Shown piece after piece: positions 53,959 to 63,581 of a stretch of 64,000 nucleotides of DNA; within the stretch, counting starts at the first letter, position 1; each line of letters starts with the position of its first letter. The translations under genes and the position numbers were made by a program. The notes under the pieces were generated by a model. It was not told where the DNA came from. It did not search any database and saw only the letters and a list, made by a program, of their open reading frames with translations. The DNA comes from Paraoerskovia marina DSM 21750 (GTDB lineage: Bacteria > Actinomycetota > Actinomycetes > Actinomycetales > Cellulomonadaceae). The stretch is from NCBI RefSeq assembly GCF_000701465.1, contig NZ_JNIY01000003.1, positions 868,001 to 932,000 of the forward strand, written 5' to 3'.

Positions 53959-56448
53959 ATGGGTAGGGGTATGAACCAGCGCGACGACGAGCAGGCAGCA
54001 CCTGAGGGGAGCAGCGACGACGCTGCGCCCACGGCTGAGGGAAGACTCCCGTTCGAGGAACAGTCCGACAGCCCGTACGAGCCGCTGGTGCGCGCGTACG
54101 AGCCGCAGGACACCACCGAGTCCTCGCCCGACGAGGACGACCCGTCCGGCGACCAGGGTGAGCTGTCTGACGACCGGGCCGAACCGACCTCCGGCGACGA
54201 GAGCACGGAGGCATCCGTCGAGACCGCGGAGCCGTCCGTCGAGACCGCGGGGCCGACGGCAGACGCGGAGAGCACGACCGCGGAGCCGGACGAGTCTGTC
54301 GTGGACACCCCGGAGCCCGGGGCGAGCGAGTCTGCGGCGTCTGACACGCCGTCCGGTCCCGAGGCGCACTCCGCCGCCACTGCGGCCACACGCGAGGGCG
54401 TCTCGGGCTCCGACTCCGAGGACATCACCGAGCCCGACCCGTCGACCACGCCCGACGCCGACGCCGACGCGGCCGCCGACGCGGATGCCGATGCCGACGT
54501 GGAGCAGGACGCGGCACCGGCCGCGGAGGAGCCGGTTCCCGCCGCCGACCCGGACGGCACCGCGATCATCCCGGCCGTGCGTGTCGACGACGCTGCCTCG
54601 CCCGAGCCGACCGACGGTCCGGTCGCCGTGCCCCCCGCGGCAGCCGCTCCGCGTCCGTCCTCCTCCCCGGCGGCGTACCGGACGCCTGCGGAGCAGGTCT
54701 GGGCCGAGCAGCAGTCCGCCCTGGCCGCGGATGACGAACCCCCGAGGACGGAACATCCGCTCGGCGAGCTGGACGGTGAGGGCGCTCCGAGCCGTTGGCC
54801 CCGGGCCGGGATGTGGACCGCGGCCGGTCTTGTGGTGCTCGGCGGTCTGTACGTCGGGGCGCAGTGGATGCTGGCCGACACGGTCCCGCGCGGGACCACG
54901 GTGGCCGGCGTGGACGTCGGTGGCCTCGACACGGCCGACGCGGCCGCCCGTCTGGACGAGGAGCTCGGCCCCCGGGCCGCCGAGCCGCTCGAGGTCGCGG
55001 CGGGCGAGGCGACCACGTCCGTCGACCCGGTCGCGGCCGGTCTCACGATCGACACGGAGGCGACGGCCGAGGACCTGACGTCGTTCTCCTGGAGCCCGTC
55101 GCGGCTCTGGGACCAGCTTTTCGGCGGGTCCGAGGCAGATCTCGTCGTCGACGTCGACGACGCCGCTCTGACGACGGCGCTCGAGGCGGCGGCCACGGGG
55201 ATCGACGTCGCACCGGTCGACGGGACGGTCCGTTTCTCCGGAGCGAAGGTCGAGTCGACCGACGCCATGGCGGGGACCGCGGTCGTCGTGGACGAGGCGA
55301 CCTCGGTGGTGTCCGAGGGATGGCTCGTCGAGGAGACACCGCTCGAGCTCCCCACGGACTCGGTGGAGCCGGACGTGACCCAGGACGAGACCGACGCGGC
55401 ACTGGCCGAGGCGGAGGTCGTGGTCTCGGCCCCGGTCGTGGCGTCGGTCGACGACCAGTCGCCGGAGCTGCCGCCGGAGGCGCTGGGAGACGCGGCGTCC
55501 TTCCCTGCCAAGGACGGCGCGCTGGTGCTGACCTGGGACGCCGAGGCGCTCGACGAGGCCATCGTCTCCCGGACCAACGACCTCCTGACGACGGCCGAGG
55601 ACGCCCACTTCGAGTTCGTCGACGGCCGTCCGAAGGTCGTCGGGGGCGAGACCGGCACGCGCCTCGACGACGAGCAGGTCGTGGAGTCCGTGGGTGCCGC
55701 CGCCGTCTCCACGGACGACCGCACCGCGGAGATCGAGCTCGTGACGACCGACCCGGAGGACTCCGCGGAGTCGCTCGAGGAGCTGGGCGTCGAGGAGAAG
55801 ATCGTCGAGTTCTCGACGCCACTGACGGACGAGCCGGTGCGGACGCAGAACCTCGTCGTCGGAGCCTCGAAGGTGAACGGGACGCTCGTCAAGCCGGGGG
55901 AGAGCTTCTCCGTGACGGACGCCCTGGCGCCGATCACCGAGGCGAACGGGTACGGCGCGGCGCACATCATCAGCGACGGCGAGATCATCGACGGGATCGG
56001 CGGCGGCCTGTCCCAGATGTCGACCAACATGTACAACATCGGGTTCTTCGCCGGGTACGAGGACGTCACGCACAAGCCGCACTCGTACTACTACAGCCGG
56101 TACCCGGAGGGTCGTGAGTCGACGATGTTCGTCGGCTCGATCGACATGGTCTGGACCAACGACACGCCCTACGGCGTGCTGATCCAGGCCTGGGTCGGCG
56201 ACGGCAAGGTCAACACCGTGGCGTGGTCGACGCCGTACTGGGACGTGACGACGAGCACGAGCGACCGCAGCAACGTCGTCGAGCCGACGACGCAGACGGT
56301 CGACAGCCCCGACTGCGTTGCGTCGCCCGCGGGCGGGGACGGGTTCTCCGTCACCGTGTACCGCAAGGTCTCGCACGACGGCAGCGTCGACAAGGACGAG
56401 GCGAAGAGCTGGACGTACAAGCCTCAGAACGCGGTCGAGTGCGAATGA
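53959..56448 (+). CDS. VanW family protein with a long disordered N-terminus
   Basis: Up to 829 residues from ATG 53959; ATG 53971 (MNQRDDEQ) is equally possible. Residues 1-280 are acidic and of low complexity (Glu/Asp/Ser/Thr/Ala/Pro, including alternating Ala-Asp runs near 165-180). A transmembrane helix lies at about 286-305. The outer part has YoaR-like putative peptidoglycan-binding segments, then a VanW domain from about 616 to 725 (NGTLVKPGESFSVTDALAPI, GGGLSQMSTNMYN). VanW proteins are linked to the envelope; the function is not settled. TAGAAT at 53900 is a likely -10. Confidence 0.9.
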   Translation: MGRGMNQRDDEQAAPEGSSDDAAPTAEGRLPFEEQSDSPYEPLVRAYEPQDTTESSPDEDDPSGDQGELSDDRAEPTSGDESTEASVETAEPSVETAGPTADAESTTAEPDESVVDTPEPGASESAASDTPSGPEAHSAATAATREGVSGSDSEDITEPDPSTTPDADADAAADADADADVEQDAAPAAEEPVPAADPDGTAIIPAVRVDDAASPEPTDGPVAVPPAAAAPRPSSSPAAYRTPAEQVWAEQQSALAADDEPPRTEHPLGELDGEGAPSRWPRAGMWTAAGLVVLGGLYVGAQWMLADTVPRGTTVAGVDVGGLDTADAAARLDEELGPRAAEPLEVAAGEATTSVDPVAAGLTIDTEATAEDLTSFSWSPSRLWDQLFGGSEADLVVDVDDAALTTALEAAATGIDVAPVDGTVRFSGAKVESTDAMAGTAVVVDEATSVVSEGWLVEETPLELPTDSVEPDVTQDETDAALAEAEVVVSAPVVASVDDQSPELPPEALGDAASFPAKDGALVLTWDAEALDEAIVSRTNDLLTTAEDAHFEFVDGRPKVVGGETGTRLDDEQVVESVGAAAVSTDDRTAEIELVTTDPEDSAESLEELGVEEKIVEFSTPLTDEPVRTQNLVVGASKVNGTLVKPGESFSVTDALAPITEANGYGAAHIISDGEIIDGIGGGLSQMSTNMYNIGFFAGYEDVTHKPHSYYYSRYPEGRESTMFVGSIDMVWTNDTPYGVLIQAWVGDGKVNTVAWSTPYWDVTTSTSDRSNVVEPTTQTVDSPDCVASPAGGDGFSVTVYRKVSHDGSVDKDEAKSWTYKPQNAVECE

Positions 56449-56456
56449 CGGATCGC

Positions 56457-56462
56457 TAGACT
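56457..56462 (+). promoter_or_regulatory. -10 box of the aromatic biosynthesis operon
   Basis: TAGACT, 52 bases before the start of the prephenate-dehydratase-like gene and 8 bases after the VanW stop. Confidence 0.4.
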
Positions 56463-56514
56463 GCTCGGACACTCACTCGTACACCGTGCAGACGGTGATG
56501 GCAGGAACAGGACG

Positions 56515-57393
56515 ATGCTCGGACGCAGCGAACAAGAGTCGGGGACGCACGCGAGCCTGGCGGTCGACGCCGGCGGGTGGGTGCGGGCGGACGACGCGCT
56601 CGACGCCGGCACCGTCGAGATGCTGGATCTGGGGTCGACGGGGTCGACGCTGTCGACGACGGCCGGGATCTCCGGTCTCCGTGCGGTCGTCCACCTCGGA
56701 CATCCCCTGCAGCCGGCCCCGGGCGTCGAGCAGGCGCTGCTCGCCGCGGACTCGTCGTTGATCGTGACGGCCGCCGTCGCGATCACGCCGACCTGGTGCT
56801 GGGTGGGCCGGGACGGGCAGGCGTCGGGACCCGTGGTCGTGGACGAGCCCGGCCTGCGTGACTGCCGGGACGCCCTGCGCACGATGGGTGCCGCACCGCG
56901 CCTCGTGCCCGGACGAACCAGCACCGACGAGCGCGTCGACCTGGCCGGACCGACGGGCACGCTCGTGGTCGAGCGTGACCGCATCCCGGCGGGATGGGCC
57001 GAGCTGCCGGGCTCGGAGGCGCTCTCCGGCGGCAACGACGTCTGGTACGGACTTGTCGAGGCGCTCCCGGCAGCCCCGACGGTCCCCGCGGGCACCCCCG
57101 TCTGGTTGGCTTTCGGCCCGCGCGACGACCACCGCGGGTCGCTGCAGCAGTCGCTCGAGATCCTCGCCGACCACGGCGTGGACCTGGACCACCTGCGCAG
57201 CATGCCCTCGACCAGCGGGCAGCACGTCTTCTTCTCCGCGTTCACGAGCCCGGAGTCCGGCGCCTTCGAGGCGCTGCGCTCCGAGCTCGCGGCCCGGGGC
57301 GTCCGGCAACGACTTCTCGCCGTGCTGAGCGGCGTGGCAGACGCGGGAGCTCCGGGGGCGATCGGGCCGCAGTGGGGGCGCGCCGACGCATGA
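56515..57393 (+). CDS. Prephenate-dehydratase-like pseudoenzyme with C-terminal ACT-like domain
   Basis: A 292-residue protein from ATG 56515. Read beside pheA downstream, it keeps the same layout. Residues 74-118 (ALLAADSSLIVTAAVAI...EPGLRDC) line up with DAIVEARDVVAIDETV...HPHGLAQC of PheA. Residues 196-262 look like the ACT domain, with HRGSLQQSLEILADHGVDLD and RSMPS in place of GALV and ESRP. The catalytic TRF segment is replaced by VWYGLV (176-181), and no IENS motif is seen. It looks like a catalytically dead PheA paralogue. It overlaps pheA by 4 bases. Homology is inferred by eye. Confidence 0.6.
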   Translation: MLGRSEQESGTHASLAVDAGGWVRADDALDAGTVEMLDLGSTGSTLSTTAGISGLRAVVHLGHPLQPAPGVEQALLAADSSLIVTAAVAITPTWCWVGRDGQASGPVVVDEPGLRDCRDALRTMGAAPRLVPGRTSTDERVDLAGPTGTLVVERDRIPAGWAELPGSEALSGGNDVWYGLVEALPAAPTVPAGTPVWLAFGPRDDHRGSLQQSLEILADHGVDLDHLRSMPSTSGQHVFFSAFTSPESGAFEALRSELAARGVRQRLLAVLSGVADAGAPGAIGPQWGRADA

Positions 57394-58337
57394 CCTCCGT
57401 CGCCTACCTCGGACCCGAAGGAACCTTCACGCACGAGGCGGCACGGAGGTGGGCGGCGCATCGCGGAGTCGTCGCCGACGAGCCGCGACCGCTGGCGTCC
57501 GTCGGGGCCGTCTACGAGGCGGTGGCCGCGGGCACCCACGACTTCGGGATCGTGGCGATCGAGAGCACGGTCGAGGGCTACGTCGTGCCCTCGCTCGACG
57601 CGATCGTCGAGGCTCGCGACGTCGTCGCGATCGACGAGACCGTGCTGGACATCTCGTTCGACGCACTCGTCCGCCCGGACCACGGCACGCTCACAGAGGT
57701 CTCCGCGCACCCGCACGGACTCGCGCAGTGTCAGGAGTTCGTGAGCCGCACGGGGCTGCAGGCGGTGCCCGCGACGTCGAACGCCGCCGCCTGCAGGGAC
57801 GCCGCGCCGCACCAGGTAGCGCTCGGTCCCTCGATCTGCGCCGACCTGTACGGGCTCGAGGTGCACGAGTCGGCCGTGCAGGACTATCAGGGCGCGCGGA
57901 CGCGGTTCTTCACGCTCGCGCACCGGGACCGGGCGCTCGAGATCGCCCGGTCGCAGGGTCCGGCCCCGGAGGGCTGGCGGACCGTGCTCGCGATCACCCC
58001 GACCGTCACCGGCCCGGGGGTCCTCGCCCGCATCACCGCGGCCTTCGCGCAGTGCGGAGTCAACATGTCGAGCGTCATCACGCGGCCGATCAAGGCGCGC
58101 GACGGCTGGTACGTGTTCGTCCTGACGGTCGACGCAGCCCCCTGGGAGCCCGGCCTGCGGGCCGTCCTGACGGCGTTGCTCGCGGCCCGCGACGGCGTCA
58201 AGACGCTCGGGGTCCTGCCGACGCGTGCCGAGATCGAGCACTCGCCGTCGCACCAGCACCTGCCGCGCGGCTCGGCCGTGCACAGCGACCCCGAGGACGT
58301 GCTCGGTGCCGCACTCGTGTGGGGGGACGGCGAATGA
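57390..58337 (+). CDS. pheA: Prephenate dehydratase, divergent
   Basis: A 315-residue protein from ATG 57390, overlapping the preceding stop as ATGA. YLGPEGTFTHEAA and the catalytic TRF motif (Thr171-Phe173) mark it as prephenate dehydratase, which makes phenylpyruvate for phenylalanine. Residues 57-60 read IEST instead of the usual IENS, so the conserved Asn is Ser. The ACT domain (about 200-275) has GVLA for GALV (210-213) and ITRP for ESRP (230-233), the phenylalanine-binding motifs. Feedback control may therefore be changed. It overlaps tyrA by 4 bases. Confidence 0.85.
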   Translation: MTSVAYLGPEGTFTHEAARRWAAHRGVVADEPRPLASVGAVYEAVAAGTHDFGIVAIESTVEGYVVPSLDAIVEARDVVAIDETVLDISFDALVRPDHGTLTEVSAHPHGLAQCQEFVSRTGLQAVPATSNAAACRDAAPHQVALGPSICADLYGLEVHESAVQDYQGARTRFFTLAHRDRALEIARSQGPAPEGWRTVLAITPTVTGPGVLARITAAFAQCGVNMSSVITRPIKARDGWYVFVLTVDAAPWEPGLRAVLTALLAARDGVKTLGVLPTRAEIEHSPSHQHLPRGSAVHSDPEDVLGAALVWGDGE

Positions 58338-59311
58338 TCGCGGTGATCGGGCTCGGGCTGCTCGGTGGCTCGGTGCTGCGCACCGCAGCCGGCGCGGGTG
58401 CGACGGCTCGGGGGTGGGACCTCGACGCCGCCACACGGGCCGACGCGCGCGAGGCGGGCCTGGACGTCGCCGAGACCGTGGGTGAAGCCGTCGCCGGTGC
58501 CGACCTCGTGGTCCTCGCGGTCCCGCTCCGCGCGATGTCGGCGACGGCACGGACCGTCGCTCCGCTCCTGGGCCCGGACGCCGTGGTGACGGACGTCGGC
58601 AGCGTCAAGGGTCCCGTGCGGGCGGCGATGGTCGAGGCGGGCATCACGCGCTTCGTCGGGGCGCACCCGATGGCGGGCACCGAGGAGTCGGGGTTCGCCG
58701 CCTCGCGGGCGGATCTCCTTCCCGGGGCGCGGTGGGCGGTCACCGTCGACGCCGCGACCGACGTCGCGGCGTTCACGGCCGTCCTGGGGCTGGTGTGTGG
58801 CGCGCTCGGCGGGGAGGTCTCCGTCCTGACCGACGGAGACCACGACGCCGCCGTGGCGCTCGTCAGTCACGTGCCGCACGTGCTGGCGACACAGCTGCTG
58901 TCCCTCGTCACCCGGTCCGGGGTGCGGGACGTCGCGCTCGGCCTCGCCGCCGGGAGCTTTCGGGACGGGACACGTGTCGGGCTCACGGACCCGCGCAAGA
59001 CGGAGGCGATGGTCACCGCGAACGCCGCGGCCGTCGCTCCCGTGCTGCGCGACGTCGCCGAAGACCTGGAGTCGCTCGCGTCCGCCCTGGAGGCGGCGGG
59101 GGCCGGCCAGGACGTCGACGTCGCGGCGTTCTTCGACGAGCCGGCTCCCGTCCGTGCCCTGCGCGGCGAGCCCACCACGTCGGACACCGTCGCGACGCGC
59201 CTGACCAGCCGCGAAGACCTCCGCTCGCTGGCGGTCGCGGGAGCGGAAGGGGCCGTCGTCGTCTCGGTCGGCGACGGCGTGGTCCAGGTCCGGGGAGCGT
59301 CAGTCCTCTGA
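58334..59311 (+). CDS. tyrA: Prephenate dehydrogenase
   Basis: A 325-residue enzyme from ATG 58334, overlapping pheA as ATGA. The NAD-binding motif is IGLGLLGGS. TyrA motifs include VTDVGSVKGPV, GAHPMAGTEESGF, the SHVPHVLATQL helix and GSFRDGTRVG. It oxidises prephenate to 4-hydroxyphenylpyruvate for tyrosine. The last ~70 residues (from about 255) are an extension without a clear ACT signature. Its 3' end overlaps the convergent small gene by 12 bases. Confidence 0.93.
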   Translation: MIAVIGLGLLGGSVLRTAAGAGATARGWDLDAATRADAREAGLDVAETVGEAVAGADLVVLAVPLRAMSATARTVAPLLGPDAVVTDVGSVKGPVRAAMVEAGITRFVGAHPMAGTEESGFAASRADLLPGARWAVTVDAATDVAAFTAVLGLVCGALGGEVSVLTDGDHDAAVALVSHVPHVLATQLLSLVTRSGVRDVALGLAAGSFRDGTRVGLTDPRKTEAMVTANAAAVAPVLRDVAEDLESLASALEAAGAGQDVDVAAFFDEPAPVRALRGEPTTSDTVATRLTSREDLRSLAVAGAEGAVVVSVGDGVVQVRGASVL

Positions 59312-59614
59312 GGTCGGCGCCCGACGGGCGCGGCGGGCCGGGCGCGGCGGGACACGCTTCCCGACGGCGATCTCGTCCGCCGGGACGAACACCTCGCACC
59401 CGGGTTCCCACGGGTCGGGGTGACCACGACGTGGCGCGTCCCGGCTGAGACGGACTCCCTCGGGGCCCACCGCGACGACGTCGCCCAGAATGTCTGTGTA
59501 ACGAGGGGCGTGCCCACCGTCAGCCGCGGAACGCAGGCGTTGCCGGACCATGACGCGCGCGCCGACCGGCCACGCCGTCCACGGCGCGGACCCGGATTCT
59601 CCGAACGTGCTCAT
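59300..59614 (-). CDS. Small SH3-like protein, resembles the N-terminal domain of GNAT-type proteins next to fdxA
   Basis: A 104-residue protein from ATG 59614. It starts MSTFGESGSAPWTAWPVGARVMVRQRL, has DILGDVVAVGPEGVRLSRD and VFVPADEIAVGKRVPPRP, and ends in a basic tail. This pattern, a small beta domain with a KxVPPRP motif, matches as I recall it the N-terminal part of actinobacterial acetyltransferases encoded near fdxA. The acetyltransferase domain itself is absent here. It is divergent from fdxA and overlaps the tyrA end by 12 bases. Confidence 0.65.
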   Translation of the reverse strand: MSTFGESGSAPWTAWPVGARVMVRQRLRSAADGGHAPRYTDILGDVVAVGPEGVRLSRDAPRRGHPDPWEPGCEVFVPADEIAVGKRVPPRPARRARRAPTSED

Positions 59615-59668
59615 CTGGGAGATACTAGGCAGGCCCAAGCGCAACATCAGAATGTGGAGGACAGCGCC

Positions 59669-59986
59669 GTGACCTACGTGATCGCTCAGCCGTGCGTCGA
59701 CGTCAAGGACAAGGCATGCGTCGACGAGTGTCCCGTGGACTGCATCTACGAGGGCAAGCGCTCGCTCTACATCCACCCCGACGAGTGTGTCGACTGTGGT
59801 GCGTGCGAGCCCGTGTGCCCCGTCGAGGCGATCTACTACGAGGACGACGTCCCCGAGGAGTGGAGCGACTACTACCGGGCGAACGTGGAGTTCTTCGACG
59901 CGCTCGGCTCGCCCGGGGGCGCGGCCAAGCTCGGCGAGATCGACAAGGACGACCCGATGATCGCAGCGCTCCCGCCCCAGGCGTGA
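59669..59986 (+). CDS. fdxA: Seven-iron ferredoxin (3Fe-4S/4Fe-4S)
   Basis: A 105-residue ferredoxin from GTG 59669 with GGAGG 8 bases upstream. Cysteines lie at 9, 17, 21, 25, 40, 43, 46 and 50 (PCVDVKDKACVDECPVDC and CVDCGACEPVCP), the bacterial seven-iron arrangement. A C-terminal acidic extension follows. It is a soluble electron carrier. A GATACT box at 59621 is a possible -10. dapC follows after 4 bases, a conserved actinobacterial pair. Confidence 0.95.
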   Translation: MTYVIAQPCVDVKDKACVDECPVDCIYEGKRSLYIHPDECVDCGACEPVCPVEAIYYEDDVPEEWSDYYRANVEFFDALGSPGGAAKLGEIDKDDPMIAALPPQA

Positions 59987-59990
59987 CACG

Positions 59991-61124
59991 GTGGGCTTTG
60001 CTGACCTGAGCGGACTGCCGTACCCCTGGGACACGATCGGCCCCTACGTGGATCGGGCGAGATCCCACCCGGACGGCATCGTCGACCTGTCGATCGGCAC
60101 GCCCGTGGACCCCACGCCGGACGTGGTCCGTGACGCGCTCGCGGGTGCGGGGGACGCGCACGGGTACCCGACGACGCACGGCACACCCGCCCTCCGGGAC
60201 GCGATCGCCGCCTGGTTCGCCCGCCGACGGGGCGTCGCGATCGACGCCGACGCCGTGCTCCCGACGGTCGGCTCCAAGGAGCTCGTCGGCCTCCTGCCGT
60301 CCCTGCTTCGGCTCGGCGCGGGGGACGTCGTGGTCCACCCCGACGTCGCCTACCCGACGTACGACGTCGGAGCGCGTCTGGCGGGAGCGACGCCTCTGCC
60401 GGTGGCGGGGGTGGAGGACTGGGCCGGACGCGCGGACGTCCGGCTCGTGTGGGTCAACTCACCGAGCAACCCGACGGGGGCCGTGGCCGACGTCGAGACG
60501 CTGCGCCGGACCGTCGAGGCGGCCCGGGAGATCGGTGCCGTCGTCGTGAGCGACGAGTGCTATGCGGAGCTTCCGTGGGCCGAGCGCTGGGTCGCGGAAG
60601 GGGTCCCGAGCCTTCTCGACCCGCGGGTCTGCGGAGGATCCCACGCGGGGCTCCTGGTGGCCTACTCCCTCTCCAAGCAGTCGAGCGTCGCGGGGTACCG
60701 TGCCGCGTTCGTCGCCGGTGACCAAGATCTCGTCCGCGACCTCCTCGCGACCCGCAAGCACCTCGGGATGATCGTCCCCGGCCCCGTCCAGGCGGCGATG
60801 ACGGCGGCACTCGCGGACGACGAGCACGTCGCGGCGCAGCGTCGGACCTACGGCCGACGGCGGGAGCGACTGCTCGACGCGGTTCTCGGTGCCGGGTACG
60901 TCGTCGAGCACTCCGAGGCGGGCCTGTACCTGTGGGTCCGGGCCGCCGACGGGGTGCAGAAGGACTGCTGGGACCTGGTCGGAGAGTGGGCCGACCGGGG
61001 GATCCTCGTCGGCCCGGGGGAGTTCTACGGGGCGGCCGGTGCGCGTCACGTCCGCGTCTCCCTGACCGCGAGCGACGAGCGGGTCGACGCCGCCTGCGAC
61101 CGGCTGCGCACGGCCCCGCGCTAG
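59991..61124 (+). CDS. dapC: Succinyldiaminopimelate transaminase
   Basis: A 377-residue class I/II aminotransferase from GTG 59991. The PLP lysine is Lys229 in SLSKQSSVAGYR; SPSNPTGA and SDECYAEL are further fold motifs. It converts N-succinyl-2-amino-6-oxopimelate to N-succinyl-LL-DAP in lysine and peptidoglycan precursor synthesis. The assignment rests on the fdxA-dapC synteny and on dapD only 2.5 kb away, as in many Actinobacteria. Confidence 0.92.
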   Translation: MGFADLSGLPYPWDTIGPYVDRARSHPDGIVDLSIGTPVDPTPDVVRDALAGAGDAHGYPTTHGTPALRDAIAAWFARRRGVAIDADAVLPTVGSKELVGLLPSLLRLGAGDVVVHPDVAYPTYDVGARLAGATPLPVAGVEDWAGRADVRLVWVNSPSNPTGAVADVETLRRTVEAAREIGAVVVSDECYAELPWAERWVAEGVPSLLDPRVCGGSHAGLLVAYSLSKQSSVAGYRAAFVAGDQDLVRDLLATRKHLGMIVPGPVQAAMTAALADDEHVAAQRRTYGRRRERLLDAVLGAGYVVEHSEAGLYLWVRAADGVQKDCWDLVGEWADRGILVGPGEFYGAAGARHVRVSLTASDERVDAACDRLRTAPR

Positions 61125-61185
61125 CCTTCGGCGGGCCCCGGGGCGGGTCCGCGTGGAGGCGAGGTGAAGGTACCGGATTGGTCAC

Positions 61186-61198
61186 GTGCACACTGCAC
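61186..61198. promoter_or_regulatory. Inverted repeat in the gltA upstream region
   Basis: GTGCA-CAC-TGCAC is a perfect 13-base palindrome, 130 bases before gltA. It sits between a second, wider inverted pair (AAGGTA at 61167-61172 and TACCTT at 61203-61208). Together they look like nested operator elements. The 203-base gap holds no gene. Confidence 0.4.
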
Positions 61199-61327
61199 GG
61201 GATACCTTCGACCCGGGCAGTGCGGTCCACGCGGACCTGCGCCCGCTCGGGACCGCACGGAATGTGACACGCGCACTCCGAGCCGCGGAACGACGATGTG
61301 CCCCGCGGGGGCTGGAGGAAGGACACC

Positions 61328-62626
<1,299 letters not shown>

Positions 62627-62638
62627 CGCGGCGAACCA

Positions 62639-62685
62639 CGAAGCGCCCGCCACCACCCCTGCGAGGGGTGGTGGCGGGCGCTTCG
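62639..62685. terminator. Terminator after gltA
   Basis: A perfect 22-bp stem (62639-62660 with 62664-62685) and a 3-base GCG loop, 12 bases after the gltA stop. It also faces the convergent lysozyme-like gene, so it is probably bidirectional. Confidence 0.85.
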
Positions 62686-62708
62686 GTCTCCGTGCGGCTC
62701 GGTCGCTC

Positions 62709-63581
62709 CTACTCGTCCGGTGCGGGTGCGACCCGGATCTCGACCTGACCGGGGGCGGGGCCGCCGTCGATCTCCTCCCACGTCGGCGACGACCTCGTCC
62801 AGCGGTGCCCGTCGACGGTCACCGCGTCGGCGTCGGTGTCCTGCGCCGTCGCGACCGCCCACTGGGCGACCGCCCAGGACGTCCTGACGCGGTCCCGTGC
62901 CGTCGTCCCGCCGAACCCCTCGGTGTCGACGGTCACGGTGTCGCCGTCGACCTCGCGCGGCACGTCGCCGAGATCCCGGTCGATCCGCTCGACGAGCGCC
63001 GTGGTCTCGCCCGTCGGGTTCTCCACCGCCGCCAGCTCGCACGTCAGCGCAGCCTCGGAGTATCCGCTGAGCGCGGACGCCCATGCGCGGGAACGTGTCT
63101 CGTGCTGGGCGTACGCGAGCGGGAACGCCGACCGCTGCACGCGTTGCGCGGCGTCGGTCACGTCGAGGGTCTCGTAGCCGTCGATCGTCTCGAGGACGTC
63201 GTAGAACGCGTTCGTCGAGTAGACGGGGTCGAGGATCTCCGCCTCGCTGCCCCAGCCCTGGGAGGGGCGTTGCTGGAAGAGGCCCAGGGAGTCGCGGTCG
63301 CCGTAGTCGATGTTGACGAGCTTGGACTCCTGCAGACCGGTCGCGATCCCGATCGTCGCGGCCCGTGCCGGCAGGCCGCGCTCGACGGCGGTGATGCCGA
63401 TGAGCGCGGCGTTGTCCGTCTGGACGGGGGAGAGGTTCCAGCTCGTCCCCTCGGCCGTCGCCGAGCAGCGGTCGGCGACCGGGTCGCCGGCGTCGAGGCG
63501 GTTCAGCGCGGCGACGACGGCCACCGTGGCGAGCGCCCCCACGGCGACCGCCGTCGCCGCGACACGGCCGAACCCGGGCAT
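62709..63581 (-). CDS. Exported lysozyme-fold (transglycosylase-like) protein
   Basis: A 290-residue protein from ATG 63581. Residues 5-25 form a signal anchor (RVAATAVAVGALATVAVVAAL). The core ATGLQESKLVNIDYGDRDSLGLFQQRPSQGWG resembles a lysozyme-like fold, with Glu in LQESKL as the likely catalytic acid. Homologues in Actinobacteria are often listed as 'heavy metal transporter', which the sequence does not support. The likely role is peptidoglycan cleavage. It starts at TGATG, sharing one base with the dapD stop. Confidence 0.8.
   Translation of the reverse strand: MPGFGRVAATAVAVGALATVAVVAALNRLDAGDPVADRCSATAEGTSWNLSPVQTDNAALIGITAVERGLPARAATIGIATGLQESKLVNIDYGDRDSLGLFQQRPSQGWGSEAEILDPVYSTNAFYDVLETIDGYETLDVTDAAQRVQRSAFPLAYAQHETRSRAWASALSGYSEAALTCELAAVENPTGETTALVERIDRDLGDVPREVDGDTVTVDTEGFGGTTARDRVRTSWAVAQWAVATAQDTDADAVTVDGHRWTRSSPTWEEIDGGPAPGQVEIRVAPAPDE

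Noticed and set aside
53971-54820. Alternating Ala-Asp and acidic runs in the VanW protein as a possible frameshift
   Set aside because: The frame is continuous into the transmembrane helix and VanW domain, and acidic disordered N-termini are common in this family.
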